Notes: generated by a model from the letters alone, not told the origin. 64,000 nt of DNA from Anoplolepis gracilipes (GCF_047496725.1 NC_132971.1:9321001-9385000), one strand, 5' to 3'; positions 23,309-35,410 are shown, counted from the first letter of the stretch. A program made the numbers and translations.

Positions 23309-24688
23309 CGGGAGCACCGTGTGCTCAAAAATCAGAGTATTCAGTTCTCGCCTAGACAGTTCAGATCATTAGACAGTTCAGATCATATTTAGTATTCGGC
23401 TTTCGCCCGACAGTAAAATCTGTTGTACGGTTCGTTCCGACCATTCAGTTTTCGCATAATCAGTATTCGATCAGCAGTCAATACTCGATTCATACAGTAC
23501 CCAGTAAATTCATTGTACGTACAGACAGTCATTTATACGATTTAATAATCGGTTATCCTTATAACATTCAATCATACATACGCTCTCGCAAGTTTTCGCG
23601 CAGTGTAATTAATATTATATCTTCGAATCAGTGGTTTCTAGTTCATTACGGTATTATTCACACAAAATCATTAATTCAGAGAGACTTCGAGACTAGCATA
23701 TCGCGAATACTATTAATTAGCCTTCAGTTCTTACGTTTACTGTCGTATAAATCTATTCTTGATTATTTGTATCCACTGTTACTATTATATTTCCTTTCTC
23801 TTTATCGATTTCCACGGCGCTCACAATACATATCGAATTCTATCTATCACTTTTAAAGATATTTTATCTAAATTTTCGTTTGCAGTGAATTACTTCTATC
23901 AACAATATAAGCGTATTATCTTTTCCTCTCCATGCAATTGTTAATGCCGCCTATCTATAATATCGTTTACGCGTCCGAAACTAGTCTGTGCGTGAAATCA
24001 TAGTCGAAGGAAAGTTCTATTAACTAATGTTGTAATACTAATATTGTAGATCCACATTCTTGTGTACACCCGCGTTACAGTGTGCTTCCCAGTGGTTCCT
24101 GTAACACATAACAATTTAGTGAAGTGAGTACGTTGTCGTAATTATTAAGATATATTCGTGTAATCATTAATCATATTGTTTACGTGTAATTACTCGAAAT
24201 ATACATACTTGTGTCAGTTCGCGGCCCCTGTCCATTCCGGGCGTCGGTCATCTTTTCGGTGTCAATTCTTCTCGCCGTTAACCTCTCGCGTCTATACCTG
24301 TAAATATAAAGACAAGCTTTCTATTCTAATTTTAATATTGAAATTATCGGGCAAATTAGTGCTACTTATCTGACGAGGTCATCCTTCCTTCAAGCCTACT
24401 TCGGGCTCTCTCTTTCATCCTGCGGCGACGCGCGCCTCCTCCAGGGCGTTCTTGTATTCCCTATAGCTTCTTCCTATATATATTTTTTTTTTTCTCTTTT
24501 CTTTCTTTCTTTTTTTTTCTTTTCTTTTCCCTTATCCGCTCACCAGTGGCAAGGTCCGCGACGTCCGCCTTGACATACCCAGAGCCTCAGATATCTGTAA
24601 CTTATAATCGAAGAGATTAATATTTTATTCGGACGTCTTCATAGGGAATGTCATTAGACAGAGAGCGATAACCATTCTTACCTACACC

Positions 24689-24987
24689 GTAGGGCGCCTC
24701 CTCCAGGGCGACCTACATCCTTCCTACGTAGTGTGCCTCTTTCAGGGCGATTCTACGTCCCTTCTAGCAGTGCGCCTCATTCAGGGCGGCTCTGCCTTCA
24801 TCCTTCGTAGTGCGCCTCCTTCAGAGCCGGACTACCCCTCTCTAGGTCGCACGCCTCTCTCAGGGCGAACGACTCTCTTCTCCGAGGAGCGCCTCTTTCA
24901 GGGCATTCCGCCTCCTAGCGTGCAGCGCGCCTCTGTCAGGGCGATCTGCCTCCTCTCAGTCCACGAACCGCGCCTCTGTCAGGGCGT
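24689..24987 (+). repeat. array of eight hairpin units (3' LTR)
   Basis: Same array as 10222-10520, displaced by 14467 bases. Confidence 0.7.
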
Positions 24988-25983
24988 CTCTCACAATTCC
25001 TCCGATCGCTCTTCTTGATCTAAAATATAGAATAAATATTAAATTAAAGTAAACTCATTAAGGCTCACCCTGTCCCCGCAACCCGTCAGATAAGGTCAAG
25101 TCAACTCGTTTACCAATTTACTTTAACGCATGTTTTTTTTTCTTCACTTTTCTTTTTCTTTTTCCTTTTCATCACTCGCGTTACTATTACTAACCCCAGT
25201 CTATACCCCTCCGCGTATTCAACTATGGCGTCGATTATGATTTCGCTTACCTTCTTAGCTGCGTCATGGGTCGGTCACGTCGAGCAGGGCGTGCTCACCA
25301 ATTGAAGCGCCTCATCCGGTCACTATACCAAGGCGGCTCCTACCTGCCGGTCCGAACAGCTGCGTCGCCACCAGGTAGTCAGAGCCCAGCATCCGTCGGG
25401 TATTTCACTTACCCTCCACCGGGAACCCATACATCGGAGTCATCAACCCCTGACCAGCTACACGACGCCGTCACTCCACCGGCATCCAGTAGCGGGGTCG
25501 TCGCTTCCTCACATAGGCCCTTACCGCCTATCGAATACCGTCCGTGGCCCGTGCCCCCGCCGTTGATAGACTTCGGGATTACGCAACCGAGGATCATTTC
25601 CTCCCAGGCTTTCTTCGGGCGAGTATGCATCCTGTCGTCCGCTGAAGCACCTATCAATTCGCCTCCTGATAACCGTCCGTGATTTAATTGTCTAATCGTC
25701 TTGAAAAATATAATATAACTGTACATATATGTTTATTATAAAATAATGATAAATACATAAAAATCAGTATACGTAAACAATCTGCATTCATTGTCTACTC
25801 ACTTCACATCCTCCCTATTATCTATTACGTCCCGACCTCTAGTTTCCGGTGCACCGCTACGCTGATCGTGACAGGTTTACCGCTCGGCCACCGCGATCCG
25901 CGTACACCAACCATCGTAACCGCACCTCGCTCGCGAACGCAGAGGACGTAACAACTGGTGACAGCGGCGGGACGTAACAACGC

Positions 25984-26019
25984 AGAGACAAGTGAAATCG
26001 AATATCATGCCTATCTCTT
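25984..26019. repeat. remaining outer end of the inverted-repeat right arm
   Basis: AGAGAC...GTGAAATCGAATAT...CTATCTC continues the arm cut at 5782 and pairs with 3047-3082 in the left arm, proving that the retroelement inserted into this repeat. Confidence 0.8.
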
Positions 26020-26764
26020 GGTACGTCCTGAGCGTTCGAGAGTGAGGTGCGGTTACGGTGGTTGGTGTACGCGGATCGCGGTGGCCGAGCGGTAAACCTG
26101 TCACGATCAGCGTAGCGGTGCACCGGAAACTAGAGGTCGGGACGTAATGGATAATAAGGAGGATGTGAAGTGAGTAGACAATGAGTACAGATTGTTTACG
26201 TATACTAATTTTTATGTATTTATCCTTATTTTATATTAAACATATATGTACAGTTATATTATATTTTTCAAGACGATTAGACAACTAATTCATGGACGGT
26301 TATCGGGAGGCGAATTGATAGGTGCTTCAGCGGACGACAAGATGCATACTCGCCCGAAGAAAGCCTGGGAGGAAATGATCCTCGGTTGCGTAATCCCGAA
26401 GTCTATAACGGCGGGGGCACGGGCCACGGACGGTATTCGATGGGTGGTAAGGGCCTATGTGAGGAAGCGGCGACCCCGCTACTGGATGCCGGTGGAGTGA
26501 CGGCGTCGTGTAGCTGGTCAGGGGTTGATGTTTCCGATGTATGGGTTCCCGGTGGAGGGTAAGTGAAATACCCGACGGATGCTGGGCTCTGACTACCTGG
26601 TGGCGACGCAGCTGTTCGGACCGTCAGGTAGGAGCCGCCTTGGTATAGTGACCGGATGAGGCGCTTCAATTGGTGAGCATGCCCTGCTCGACGTGACCGA
26701 CCCATGACGCAGCTAAGAAGGTAAGCGAAATCATAATCAACGCCATAATTGAATACGCGGAGAG
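26020..26764 (-). mobile_element. older LTR fragment in opposite orientation
   Basis: Reverse complement of roughly 10742-11486 of the LTR, with scattered substitutions and small indels (by eye a few per cent), so it comes from an older copy of the same family. It starts at the inverted-repeat end and is cut at the switch to mitochondrial DNA. Confidence 0.9.
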
Positions 26765-27148
26765 TCAATTAACCAAATGTTTTCTTCGATTGACCGGATA
26801 AATATTAATTTTAATTTATTTTAAAACCCTAATCTGATTTTCATATTTAATATTCTATACACTTATCCCATTAATTATTATTATAATTTTTATATATTTT
26901 AAAATTTCATTTAGATTTTCTTTAAGTAATAACTTTCCTTCAATTAATTTTAATTTAATTTGTTTGTTATTAATTTTTAATTTAGCCAGAATTCCCCCAC
27001 TAACGTTTTTTATTTTTAAATGAACTATAATCTATATTTTTTTATTAAATTCAAATTTTTACTTTATTTTTATTTTAATGATTTTAAATTCTTTCATTTT
27101 AATTTATGTTTATATTAATTTAATAAATCTAATAATATATTTTTATTT
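26765..27148 (+). pseudogene. nad2: nad2 3' fragment, array copy 1
   Basis: C-terminal part of NADH dehydrogenase subunit 2 (motif GIPPLTFFIFKW in mitochondrial code). Its left end is the junction with nuclear DNA. A frameshift near 26823 separates the first few codons from the rest. It runs without a stop into nad1 sequence. Confidence 0.75.
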
Positions 27149-27622
27149 ATACCGCATTCGAGGTAATAATCCTCGCATAAAAATAATCAAAGATCTTATT
27201 AAATTAATTATAACAAATATTAACATAGAATATAAAAGTAAATTAGTAAATAAAATAATTCTAATAAATCTAAAAAAAATAATCATACCATATTCAGACA
27301 AAAAAATTAATGTAAATCCCCCCCTAAAATATTCAATATTAAACCCCGAAACTAACTCTGATTCGCCCTCAATAAAATCTATAGGGCTACGATTTAACTC
27401 AGCCAAAATTCTAATAAAATATAACAAAAATAAAGGATATAAACTAACTAAATACCAAATATAAATTTGATATTTATAAAAATCCAAAAAAGAGTATCTT
27501 TCTCTTATAATTATTAAAATTAAAATAATTAAAATAAACCTTACTTCATAAGATAATATTTGAGCAACAGATCGCATAGACCCTATTATTGAATAAATTG
27601 AATTTGCTGACCATCCTATAAA
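27149..27622 (-). pseudogene. nad1: nad1 internal fragment, array copy 1
   Basis: Reads as the middle and late part of NADH dehydrogenase subunit 1 on the minus strand (SVAQILSYEV..., AELNRSP, FAEGESEL-type motif here FIEGESELVSGFN). It lacks the last ~33 residues (nad2 junction) and the N-terminal half (deletion to rrnL). Confidence 0.85.
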
Positions 27623-28034
27623 AATTATTTTAAACTTTAATAAAAATTTACTTTTTTAAATTTATATCTAAATTAAAATTATATAAAAAAAAATTAAATA
27701 TCAAAAAAATTGATTAAAATATCTTCTCTAAATAAATATTAAAAATAATTTTTTTATATTAAATTTTATTTATTTATTTAACTCTTTTTCTTTCGAGAAA
27801 TTTATTTATCAATAATTTTTTTTAATAAACCCTGATACAAAAGGTACATTCAACTAAAATTACTCTAAAAAAATTTTTTTATTTTCATTTACATTACATT
27901 ATCATTAAAATTAAAATAATTATTTTAAAATTTTTTACTAAAACTTTTTTTTTTTTAATATAATTTTATTTAATAATTTATAATATTTTTTCTTATATTT
28001 ATTTGTTATTAATAATTTATTTATTAATTATAAT
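27623..28034 (-). pseudogene. rrnL: rrnL 5' fragment, array copy 1
   Basis: Matches 33019-33427 of copy 2. The 3' two thirds of the large rRNA are removed by the ~1.5-kb deletion, whose ends share a short ATAAAAAT. Confidence 0.8.
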
Positions 28035-28102
28035 AAAATTTAAAAAATTTTTAATTAATCTTTTCAATGTAAATGAAAAATTTTTATTTAAACTAAAATT
28101 TT
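28035..28102 (-). tRNA. trnV: tRNA-Val (TAC), copy 1
   Basis: Minus-strand cloverleaf with paired acceptor AAAATTT/AAATTTT and anticodon TAC in CATTTACATTG, between rrnL and rrnS as usual. Confidence 0.7.
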
Positions 28103-28905
28103 TTTTTATTCTAAATACATTTTCCAATATATTTACTTTGTTACGACTTTTTCCATAAATTTTTATTAATGAAAATGACGGGCAATTTGTACATATTTTA
28201 TTTAAAATTCAATTTAAATATTTTTTTAACTTTCCAATTAAATTCAATATTTATAAAACTTTAAAAATTTATTTCAATTAATTAAATTAAATGTAACTCA
28301 TTTAAATCTTAACTATTCTACATTTTGATTTGAATTATAATTATAATTAATTTTTAAATTATTAATCTTTTAATATAATTTTTCAACAACAATATATAAA
28401 AATTAAATTAAGTAATTCTATTCGTGGATTATCAAATTAATCAACAAGTTCCTCTAAATCATAAAATACCGCCAAATTTTTTATTTTTAATGATTAACAT
28501 TTAATATTTAATTATATTTTATTTTCATTTAAATAATAGGGTATCTAATCCTAATTTATTATATAAATTTTTTTAATTTTATTATTAATTTAAATAAAAT
28601 TATTTAACTTTTAATATCTATTCATATTTCACCATAAAAAAATAAATTAGTTAAATATATTTATTTATTTATATATTTTATATTTATATATAATTATTTA
28701 AATTTATTTTTATTTAAAGTATAAACCGCAATTACTGGCACTTTATTTATTAATAATAAATTATAATTTTCTATTATAAATTTTTATTTAATTAATTATT
28801 ATAAATACTAATTTATATATTATTAAATTATTTAAATTTTATATAATTTTTTAAAATTTTATTTATACTTTAAATTATAAAATAAATTTAAAAAAAAAAT
28901 TAATT
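28103..28905 (-). rRNA. rrnS: 12S rRNA, copy 1
   Basis: Minus-strand small-subunit rRNA with conserved AAGTCGTAACA, TGTACAAATTGCCCGTCA and GGATTAGATACCC segments. The 530-loop reads GTGCCAGTAATTGCGG, where the other copies have GTGCCAGCAATTGCGG; this base is nearly invariant, so this copy may be inactive or misread. The 5' end is approximate. Confidence 0.8.
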
Positions 28906-29808
28906 TTGTAATTATATTTATTAATTATTAAAAACAAATTATAAAAATAATTTAAATTTAAATTTAATATGAATATAAAATTTAATTTATAATATACATA
29001 AAAAAAAAATTAAATAATATTTCCCCCCCTTTTTTATATTATTATCATTATTATTAATTATTAATAATTATTTAAATATATTAAAATATTTTATTAATAA
29101 ATAATTTTATTTTCTATATTTTAGGTTTTTAATATTTTAAATTAAAAATAATGATTAATAAGTTTTAATTAATTAATATTAAATAATTAATGTTAATTAA
29201 ATATTTTAAATATATATAATTAATTATATATTTATAAAAATAATTAAAATATTTTATTAACATTAAATAATAATTATTAAATAATATTAATGTATATATA
29301 AATAAAAACTTAAATTTTTAATTTTTTTTACTTTCTATAAAATACTCTCCTTAAATTTATATAAGTAAGATTTTTAATTATTATTAATTATTTTATTTAT
29401 AGATAAGTTTTTTAATTTTAATTTTAATAATATATTTTTTTTTTATAAATACATATAATTAAAATAGTCAATTATTAAATTTAAATAAAATTACTCTCTC
29501 CCTCTGAATTTTATTTTAACTAATTATACTTTTTTAATTCTGTAATAACTAATTATTTTTAAAAAATCAATTTTTATAATAATTTTATTTATAATATTTT
29601 ATTATTTAATTTATTAATTAATCTTTATAACTACTTTAATTTTAATAAATTCTTTTATTATTTTTACTAATACAAATTTAATTTAAATTATTTATTTAAA
29701 TTTACTTATAACCTTTTTTTAAATTAAATTTACTTATCATATTTAATTTTAACTAATGATTAATAGTCAATTTTCAAAAATATTATACTAATTTATATTT
29801 ATTTAATT
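28906..29808. other. mitochondrial control region, copy 1
   Basis: Very AT-rich non-coding DNA between rrnS and trnM with a C-run next to T-run (about 29022-29034), TTA/ATT repeats and a poly-T tract near 29439. By position it should hold replication and transcription start sites. Confidence 0.75.
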
Positions 29809-29873
29809 AAAGTAAGTAAGCTAATTCTCTAAGCTTTTAGGTTCATACCCTAAATATAGAAATTTTATCTTTC
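29809..29873 (+). tRNA. trnM: tRNA-Met (CAT), copy 1
   Basis: AGGTTCATACCCT anticodon arm with CAT and the usual AAGTAAGCTAA start. It lies first in an M-I-Q cluster. Confidence 0.85.
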
Positions 29874-29931
29874 TCTTATTTAATTAATTATTTTTGCTAT
29901 TTAAATTTTATTAATAACTAAAAATTTATTT

Positions 29932-29999
29932 AATGATATGCCTGATAAAAGGATTATTTTGATAGAATAAATTATACATAATTTATATATGTTTTCATT
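29932..29999 (+). tRNA. trnI: tRNA-Ile (GAT), copy 1
   Basis: AATGATATGCCTGATAAAAG start and anticodon GAT in ATTTTGATAGAA, typical insect trnI. Confidence 0.85.
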
Positions 30000-30013
30000 T
30001 AAATTAATTTTTT

Positions 30014-30084
30014 TATATTTAATAGATTTAAACTATCTCAAAAAATTTCAAAAATTTTTATGCTTTATAATACATTAAAATATA
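30014..30084 (-). tRNA. trnQ: tRNA-Gln (TTG), copy 1
   Basis: Minus strand, acceptor TATATTT/AAATATA and anticodon TTG in TTTTTGAAAT. Confidence 0.85.
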
Positions 30085-30143
30085 ATATTAATATTCAATA
30101 TTTATTCAAAGTTTAATACAACTAAAAAATTAATTTTATTTAT

Positions 30144-31046
30144 ATGCATCATAATTTATTCATAAAATTTTTTTTAATGTCTTATTTAATTTATTTTTCT
30201 TTTATTTCTTTATTTTTATACGATTTATTAATAATTTGTATTATTATGGAAATTAATAATTTTTTATTCATTTGTTTTTTATCAATTAAATTAAAAAATA
30301 AAAAAATTATTTTTTTATATTATCTCATTCAAGCTTTAGCTTCCTTAATAATAATGTTAACTTTAATTATTAATAATTTTATATATATACAAATAAATTT
30401 TATTATAATCAATTTTTTTATCTCTATTATAATTAAATTAGGGATCCCCCCATTTCATTCATGAATCCCTTCTGTAGCTATTTTTTTAGATTGATATTCA
30501 TTATTTATTTTTTTAACAATTCAAAAAATTATTCCTTTATACATAATTTCACTTATTAACTCTCCAATTTTTTTACTATATTTTATAATTTTAACATCTG
30601 CATTTATCTCCGCCTTTAAAATAATTAATTCAATAAATTTTAAAATTTTATTAAGATTTTCTTCAATTAACCAAATGTTTTCTTCGATTGACCGGATAAA
30701 TATTAATTTTAATTTATTTTAAAACCCTAATCTGATTTTCATATTTAATATTCTATACACTTATCCCATTAATTATTATTATAATTTTTATATATTTTAA
30801 AATTTCATTTAGATTTTCTTTAAGTAATAACTTTCCTTCAATTAATTTTAATTTAATTTGTTTGTTATTAATTTTTAATTTAGCCAGAATTCCCCCACTA
30901 ACGTTTTTTATTTTTAAATGAACTATAATCTATATTTTTTTATTAAATTCAAATTTTTACTTTATTTTTATTTTAATGATTTTAAATTCTTTCATTTTAA
31001 TTTATGTTTATATTAATTTAATAAATCTAATAATATATTTTTATTT
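30144..31046 (+). pseudogene. nad2: nad2, frameshifted and joined to nad1 (copy 1/2)
   Basis: NADH dehydrogenase subunit 2 from ATG (MHHNLF...; KLGIPPFHSW motif in mitochondrial code) runs to a TAA near 30719. The second half resumes in another frame after an AT homopolymer stretch and ends inside the gene at the nad1 junction. ATT six bases upstream is an alternative start. The frameshift is shared by the array copies, so it is either real decay or a systematic base-calling error. Confidence 0.8.
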
Positions 31047-31889
31047 ATACCGCATTCGAGGTAATAATCCTCGCATAAAAATAATCAAAGATCTTATTAA
31101 ATTAATTATAACAAATATTAACATAGAATATAAAAGTAAATTAGTAAATAAAATAATTCTAATAAATCTAAAAAAAATAATCATACCATATTCAGATAAA
31201 AAAATTAATGTAAATCCCCCCCTAAAATATTCAATATTAAACCCCGAAACTAACTCTGATTCGCCCTCAATAAAATCTATAGGGCTACGATTTAACTCAG
31301 CCAAAATTCTAATAAAATATAACAAAAATAAAGGATATAAACTAACTAAATACCAAATATAAATTTGATATTTATAAAAATCCAAAAAAGAGTATCTTTC
31401 TCTTATAATTATAAAAATTAAAATAATTAAAATAAACCTTACTTCATAAGATAATATTTGAGCAACAGATCGCATAGACCCTATTATTGAATAAATTGAA
31501 TTTGCTGACCATCCTATAAAAATAATGAAATACCCGCCAATAGATATAAAAATAATTATTAATAAAATAGAATAATTTAAATAATAAAAATTAGTAGCAA
31601 ACGGATATAATAATCATATAGATAATATAGTTACAAATCTCATTAAAGGAGTCAAATAAAATAATCGATAATTAGATTTATAAACATAAAATAATTCTTT
31701 ATTTAATAATTTAATAGCATCGCTGAAAGGTTGCAAAATACCAACTAACCCGACCTTATTAGGACCTTTACGTATTTGTACATATCCTAAAAATTTCCGC
31801 TCTAATAAAGTTAAAAAAGCAATCCCTAACAATAAAATTAATAATAAAATTAATAAATTTAATAAATTTAAAACTAAATAATAATAAAT
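31047..31889 (-). pseudogene. nad1: nad1 lacking its C-terminus, array copy 2
   Basis: Minus strand from ATT at 31889, one frame in mitochondrial code for 281 codons, with ERKFLGYVQIRKGPNKVG and GESELVSGFN. It is cut ~33 codons before its end by the nad2 junction. Compared with nad1 at 52776-53720 it has many silent and some conservative changes. Confidence 0.9.
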
Positions 31890-31899
31890 ATTTTTAATT

Positions 31900-31968
31900 A
31901 TTACTTATATAAATTATTTTTATATATTTATAAATTCTAAATTTATTACACTATTCTGCCAAAGTAAT
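31900..31968 (-). tRNA. trnL1: tRNA-Leu1 (TAG), copy 2
   Basis: Minus strand, acceptor ATTACTT/AAGTAAT, anticodon TAG in ATTTAGAAT; lies between nad1 and rrnL. Confidence 0.85.
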
Positions 31969-33427
31969 CTACAATTTTTATAAAATTAATATTATTCTTT
32001 AATTTAAAAAAAATTTCAAATAAAAAGTCCTTTCGTACAAATTTATTTACACTTTAATTATAGATAAAATCCGATCTGGCTTACGCCGATCTAAACTCAA
32101 ATCATGTAAAATTTTAATAGTCGAACAGACTAAATAATTAAATTTTTCCATCTAATTTTTATTTTAATTCAACATCGAGGTCGCAATCATTTTTTATAAT
32201 ATGATCTTAAAAAAAATATTACGCTGTTATCCCTAAGGTAATTAATTTTTCAATAATTTTTTTTAAAACTTATTCATATTTTCATAAATATATGATTATC
32301 TATTAAATAAAATTAAAAAAGTTTATAAAATTTTTTAATCCTCCCAACTAAATATAATTTTATACTAAATTTAAAAACTAATGTATTTTAATAAAAATTA
32401 TATTAAATTCTATAGGGTCTTATCGTCCCATAATATTATTTGAACATTTTTATTCAAAATTTAAATTTTTATTATTTAATTTAAAAAGCTTAAATCTCAT
32501 CCATTCCTTCATTCCAGCCTCCAATTAAAAGACAAATGATTATGCTACGTTAGCACAGTCAAATTACTGCGGCTATTTAATACACATCATTGAGCAGAAC
32601 AAATCTTTAATTATTTTCTAAAAACCATGTTTTTATTAAACAGGTGGACTTAATTTTATTTAAATATATTAAATAAATTTATTTTGCCTAATTCTTTAAT
32701 TAAATATAAATTATTAATTATTATCAAATTTTTAAAAATAAATTTTATAAATAATACTAATTTTATCATTATTAATTTTTAATTTAAATTAATAAAAATA
32801 TTTTTTTAATTTATTAAATTTATTTTAATTTTAAAATTATAATTAAACTATGCTAAAATAAATAAATTATTAAATTTTTTCAAAAAATTTTAAATTTTAA
32901 AACCATTTTTATAAAATTTTTATAAATAATATTAATAAATTTTTTAAATTTTAAAATTAATTTATAGATTATCCCATAAATTTTTAATATAAATCAATAT
33001 ATTTATTGTAAATAAAAATTATTTTAAACTTTAATAAAAATTTACATATTTAAATTTATATCTAAATTAAATTTATATAAAAAAAAATTAAATATCAAAA
33101 AAATTGATTAAAATATCTTCTCTAAATAAATATTAAAAATAATTTTTTTATATTAAATTTTATTTATTTATTTAACTCTTTTTCTTTCGAGAAATTTATT
33201 TATCAATAATTTTTTTTAATAAACCCTGATACAAAAGGTACATTCAACTAAAATTACTCTAAAAAAATTTTTTTATTTTCATTTACATTACATTATCATT
33301 AAAATTAAAATAATTATTTTAAAATTTTTTACTAAAACTTTTTTTTTTTAATATAATTTTATTTAATAATTTATAATATTTTTTCTTATATTTATTTATT
33401 ATTAATAATTTATTTATTAATTATAAT
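31969..33427 (-). rRNA. rrnL: 16S rRNA, copy 2
   Basis: Full-length minus-strand large rRNA (about 1.46 kb). Conserved blocks on the + strand include GTTATCCCTAAGGTAAT (32226), the ATTGAGCAGAAC region (32590) and TCCGATCTGGCTTACGCCG (32068). Ends are set by trnL1 and trnV. Confidence 0.9.
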
Positions 33428-33495
33428 AAAATTTAAAAAATTTTTAATTAATCTTTTCAATGTAAATGAAAAATTTTTATTTAAACTAAAATTTT
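33428..33495 (-). tRNA. trnV: tRNA-Val (TAC), copy 2
   Basis: As copy 1: acceptor AAAATTT/AAATTTT, anticodon TAC. Confidence 0.7.
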
Positions 33496-34300
33496 TTTTT
33501 ATTCTAAATACATTTTCCAATATATTTACTTTGTTACGACTTTTTCCATAAATTTTTATTAATGAAAATGACGGGCAATTTGTACATATTTTATTTAAAA
33601 TTCAATTTAAATATTTTTTTAACTTTACAATTAAATTCAATATTTATAAAACTTTAAAAATTTATTTCAATTAATTAAATTAAATGTAACTCATTTAAAT
33701 CTTAACTATTCTACATTTTGATTTGAATTATAATTATAATTAATTTTTAAATTATTAATCTTTTAATATAATTTTTCAACAACAATATATAAAAATTAAA
33801 TTAAGTAATTCTATTCGTGGATTATCAAATTAATCAACAAGTTCCTCTAAATCATAAAATACCGCCAAATTTTTTATTTTTAATGATTAACATTTAATAT
33901 TTAATTATATTTTATTTTCATTTAAATAATAGGGTATCTAATCCTAATTTATTATATAAATTTTTTTAATTTTATTATTAATTTAAATAAAATTATTTAA
34001 CTTTTAATATCTATTCATATTTCACCATAAAAAAATAAATTAGTTAAATATATTTATTTATTTATATATTTTATATTTATATATAATTATTTAAATTTAT
34101 TTTTATTTAAAGTATAAACCGCAATTGCTGGCACTTTATTTATTAATAATAAATTATAATTTTCTATTATAAATTTTTATTTAATTAATTATTATAAATA
34201 CTAATTTATATATTATTAAATTATTTAAATTTTATATAATTTTTAAAAATTTTATTTATACTTTAAATTATAAAATAAATTTAAAAAAAAAATTAATTTT
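33496..34300 (-). rRNA. rrnS: 12S rRNA, copy 2
   Basis: Same conserved blocks as copy 1 but with the normal GTGCCAGCAATTGCGG 530-loop. The 5' end is approximate. Confidence 0.85.
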
Positions 34301-35205
34301 GTAATTATATTTATTAATTATTAAAAACAAATTATAAAAATAATTTAAATTTAAATTTAATATGAATATAAAATTTAATTTATAATATACATAAAAAAAA
34401 AAATTAAATAATATTCCCCTCCCTCTTTTTTATATTATTATCATTATTATTAATTATTAATAATTATTTAAATATATTAAAATATTTTATTAATAAATAA
34501 TTTTTTTTTTCTATATTTTAGGTTTTTAATATTTTAAATTAAAAATAATGATTAATAAGTTTTAATTAATTAATATTAAATAATTAATGTTAATTAAATA
34601 TTTTAAATATATATAATTAATTATATATTTATAAAAATAATTAAAATATTTTATTAACATTAAATAATAATTATTAAATAATATTAATGTATATATAAAT
34701 AAAAACTTAAATTTTTAATTTTTTTTACTTTCTATAAAATACTCTCCTTAAATTTATATAAATAAGATTTTTAATTATTATTAATTATTTTATTTATAGA
34801 TAAGTTTTTTAATTTTAATTTTAATAATATATTTTTTTTTTATAAATACATATAATTAAAATAGTCAATTATTAAATTTAAATAAAATTACTCTCTCCCT
34901 CTGAATTTTATTTTAACTAATTATACTTTTTTAATTCTATAATAACTAATTATTTTTAAAAAATCAATTTTTATAATAATTTTATTTATAATATTTTATT
35001 ATTTAATTTATTAATTAATCTTTATAACTACTTTAATTTTAATAAATTCTTTTATTATTTTTACTAATACAAATTTAATTTAAATTATTTATTTAAATTT
35101 ACTTATAACCTTTTTTTAAATTAAATTTACTTATCATATTTAATTTTAACTAATGATTAATAGTCAATTTTCAAAAATATTATACTAATTTATATTTATT
35201 TAATT
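34301..35205. other. mitochondrial control region, copy 2
   Basis: Near-identical to copy 1 with a slightly different C/T tract (about 34414-34430) and homopolymer lengths. Confidence 0.75.
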
Positions 35206-35270
35206 AAAGTAAGTAAGCTAATTCTCTAAGCTTTTAGGTTCATACCCTAAATATAGAAATTTTATCTTTC
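35206..35270 (+). tRNA. trnM: tRNA-Met (CAT), copy 2
   Basis: Same sequence as copy 1; CAT anticodon. Confidence 0.85.
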
Positions 35271-35328
35271 TCTTATTTAATTAATTATTTTTGCTATTTA
35301 AATTTTATTAATAACTAAAAATTTATTT

Positions 35329-35396
35329 AATGATATGCCTGATAAAAGGATTATTTTGATAGAATAAATTATACATAATTTATATATGTTTTCATT
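35329..35396 (+). tRNA. trnI: tRNA-Ile (GAT), copy 2
   Basis: Same as copy 1; GAT anticodon. Confidence 0.85.
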
Positions 35397-35410
35397 TAAA
35401 TTAATTTTTT

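Larger units (their letters stand above)
5783..25979 (+). mobile_element. complete Ty3/Gypsy LTR retroelement with env-like gene
   Basis: The element is bounded by TGTCACG at 5783 and CGTAACA ending at 25979, with ACGC directly repeated outside both ends (5779-5782 and 25980-25983). It has two LTRs of about 5.73 kb, an 8.74-kb internal region with primer site, a single gag-pol frame in the order protease, RT, RNase H, integrase (Ty3/Gypsy order), an env-like ORF and a polypurine tract. The target is confirmed by the undisturbed sequence in the left inverted-repeat arm near 3084. Both ORFs are intact and the only LTR difference I noticed is a 3-bp indel near 7178/21648, so insertion was very recent and the copy may still be active. 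The env gene makes it retrovirus-like (errantivirus-type organisation). Confidence 0.95.
20253..25979 (+). repeat. 3' LTR (5727 bp)
   Basis: Copy of the 5' LTR, the same throughout except for loss of three bases near 21648 (GCAGCGTGATT against GCAGCGCAGTGATT near 7178). It contains the TATA box at 23301 and the hairpin array at 24689-24987. Confidence 0.95.

Noticed and set aside
27078..27464. 128-aa plus-strand ORF, repeated at 30976 and 36373
   Set aside because: It is nad2 end plus the antisense of nad1; not a gene of its own.
28906..29808. Short direct repeats in the control region as a CRISPR-like array
   Set aside because: They are simple AT runs without regular repeat and spacer lengths, in mitochondrial DNA.
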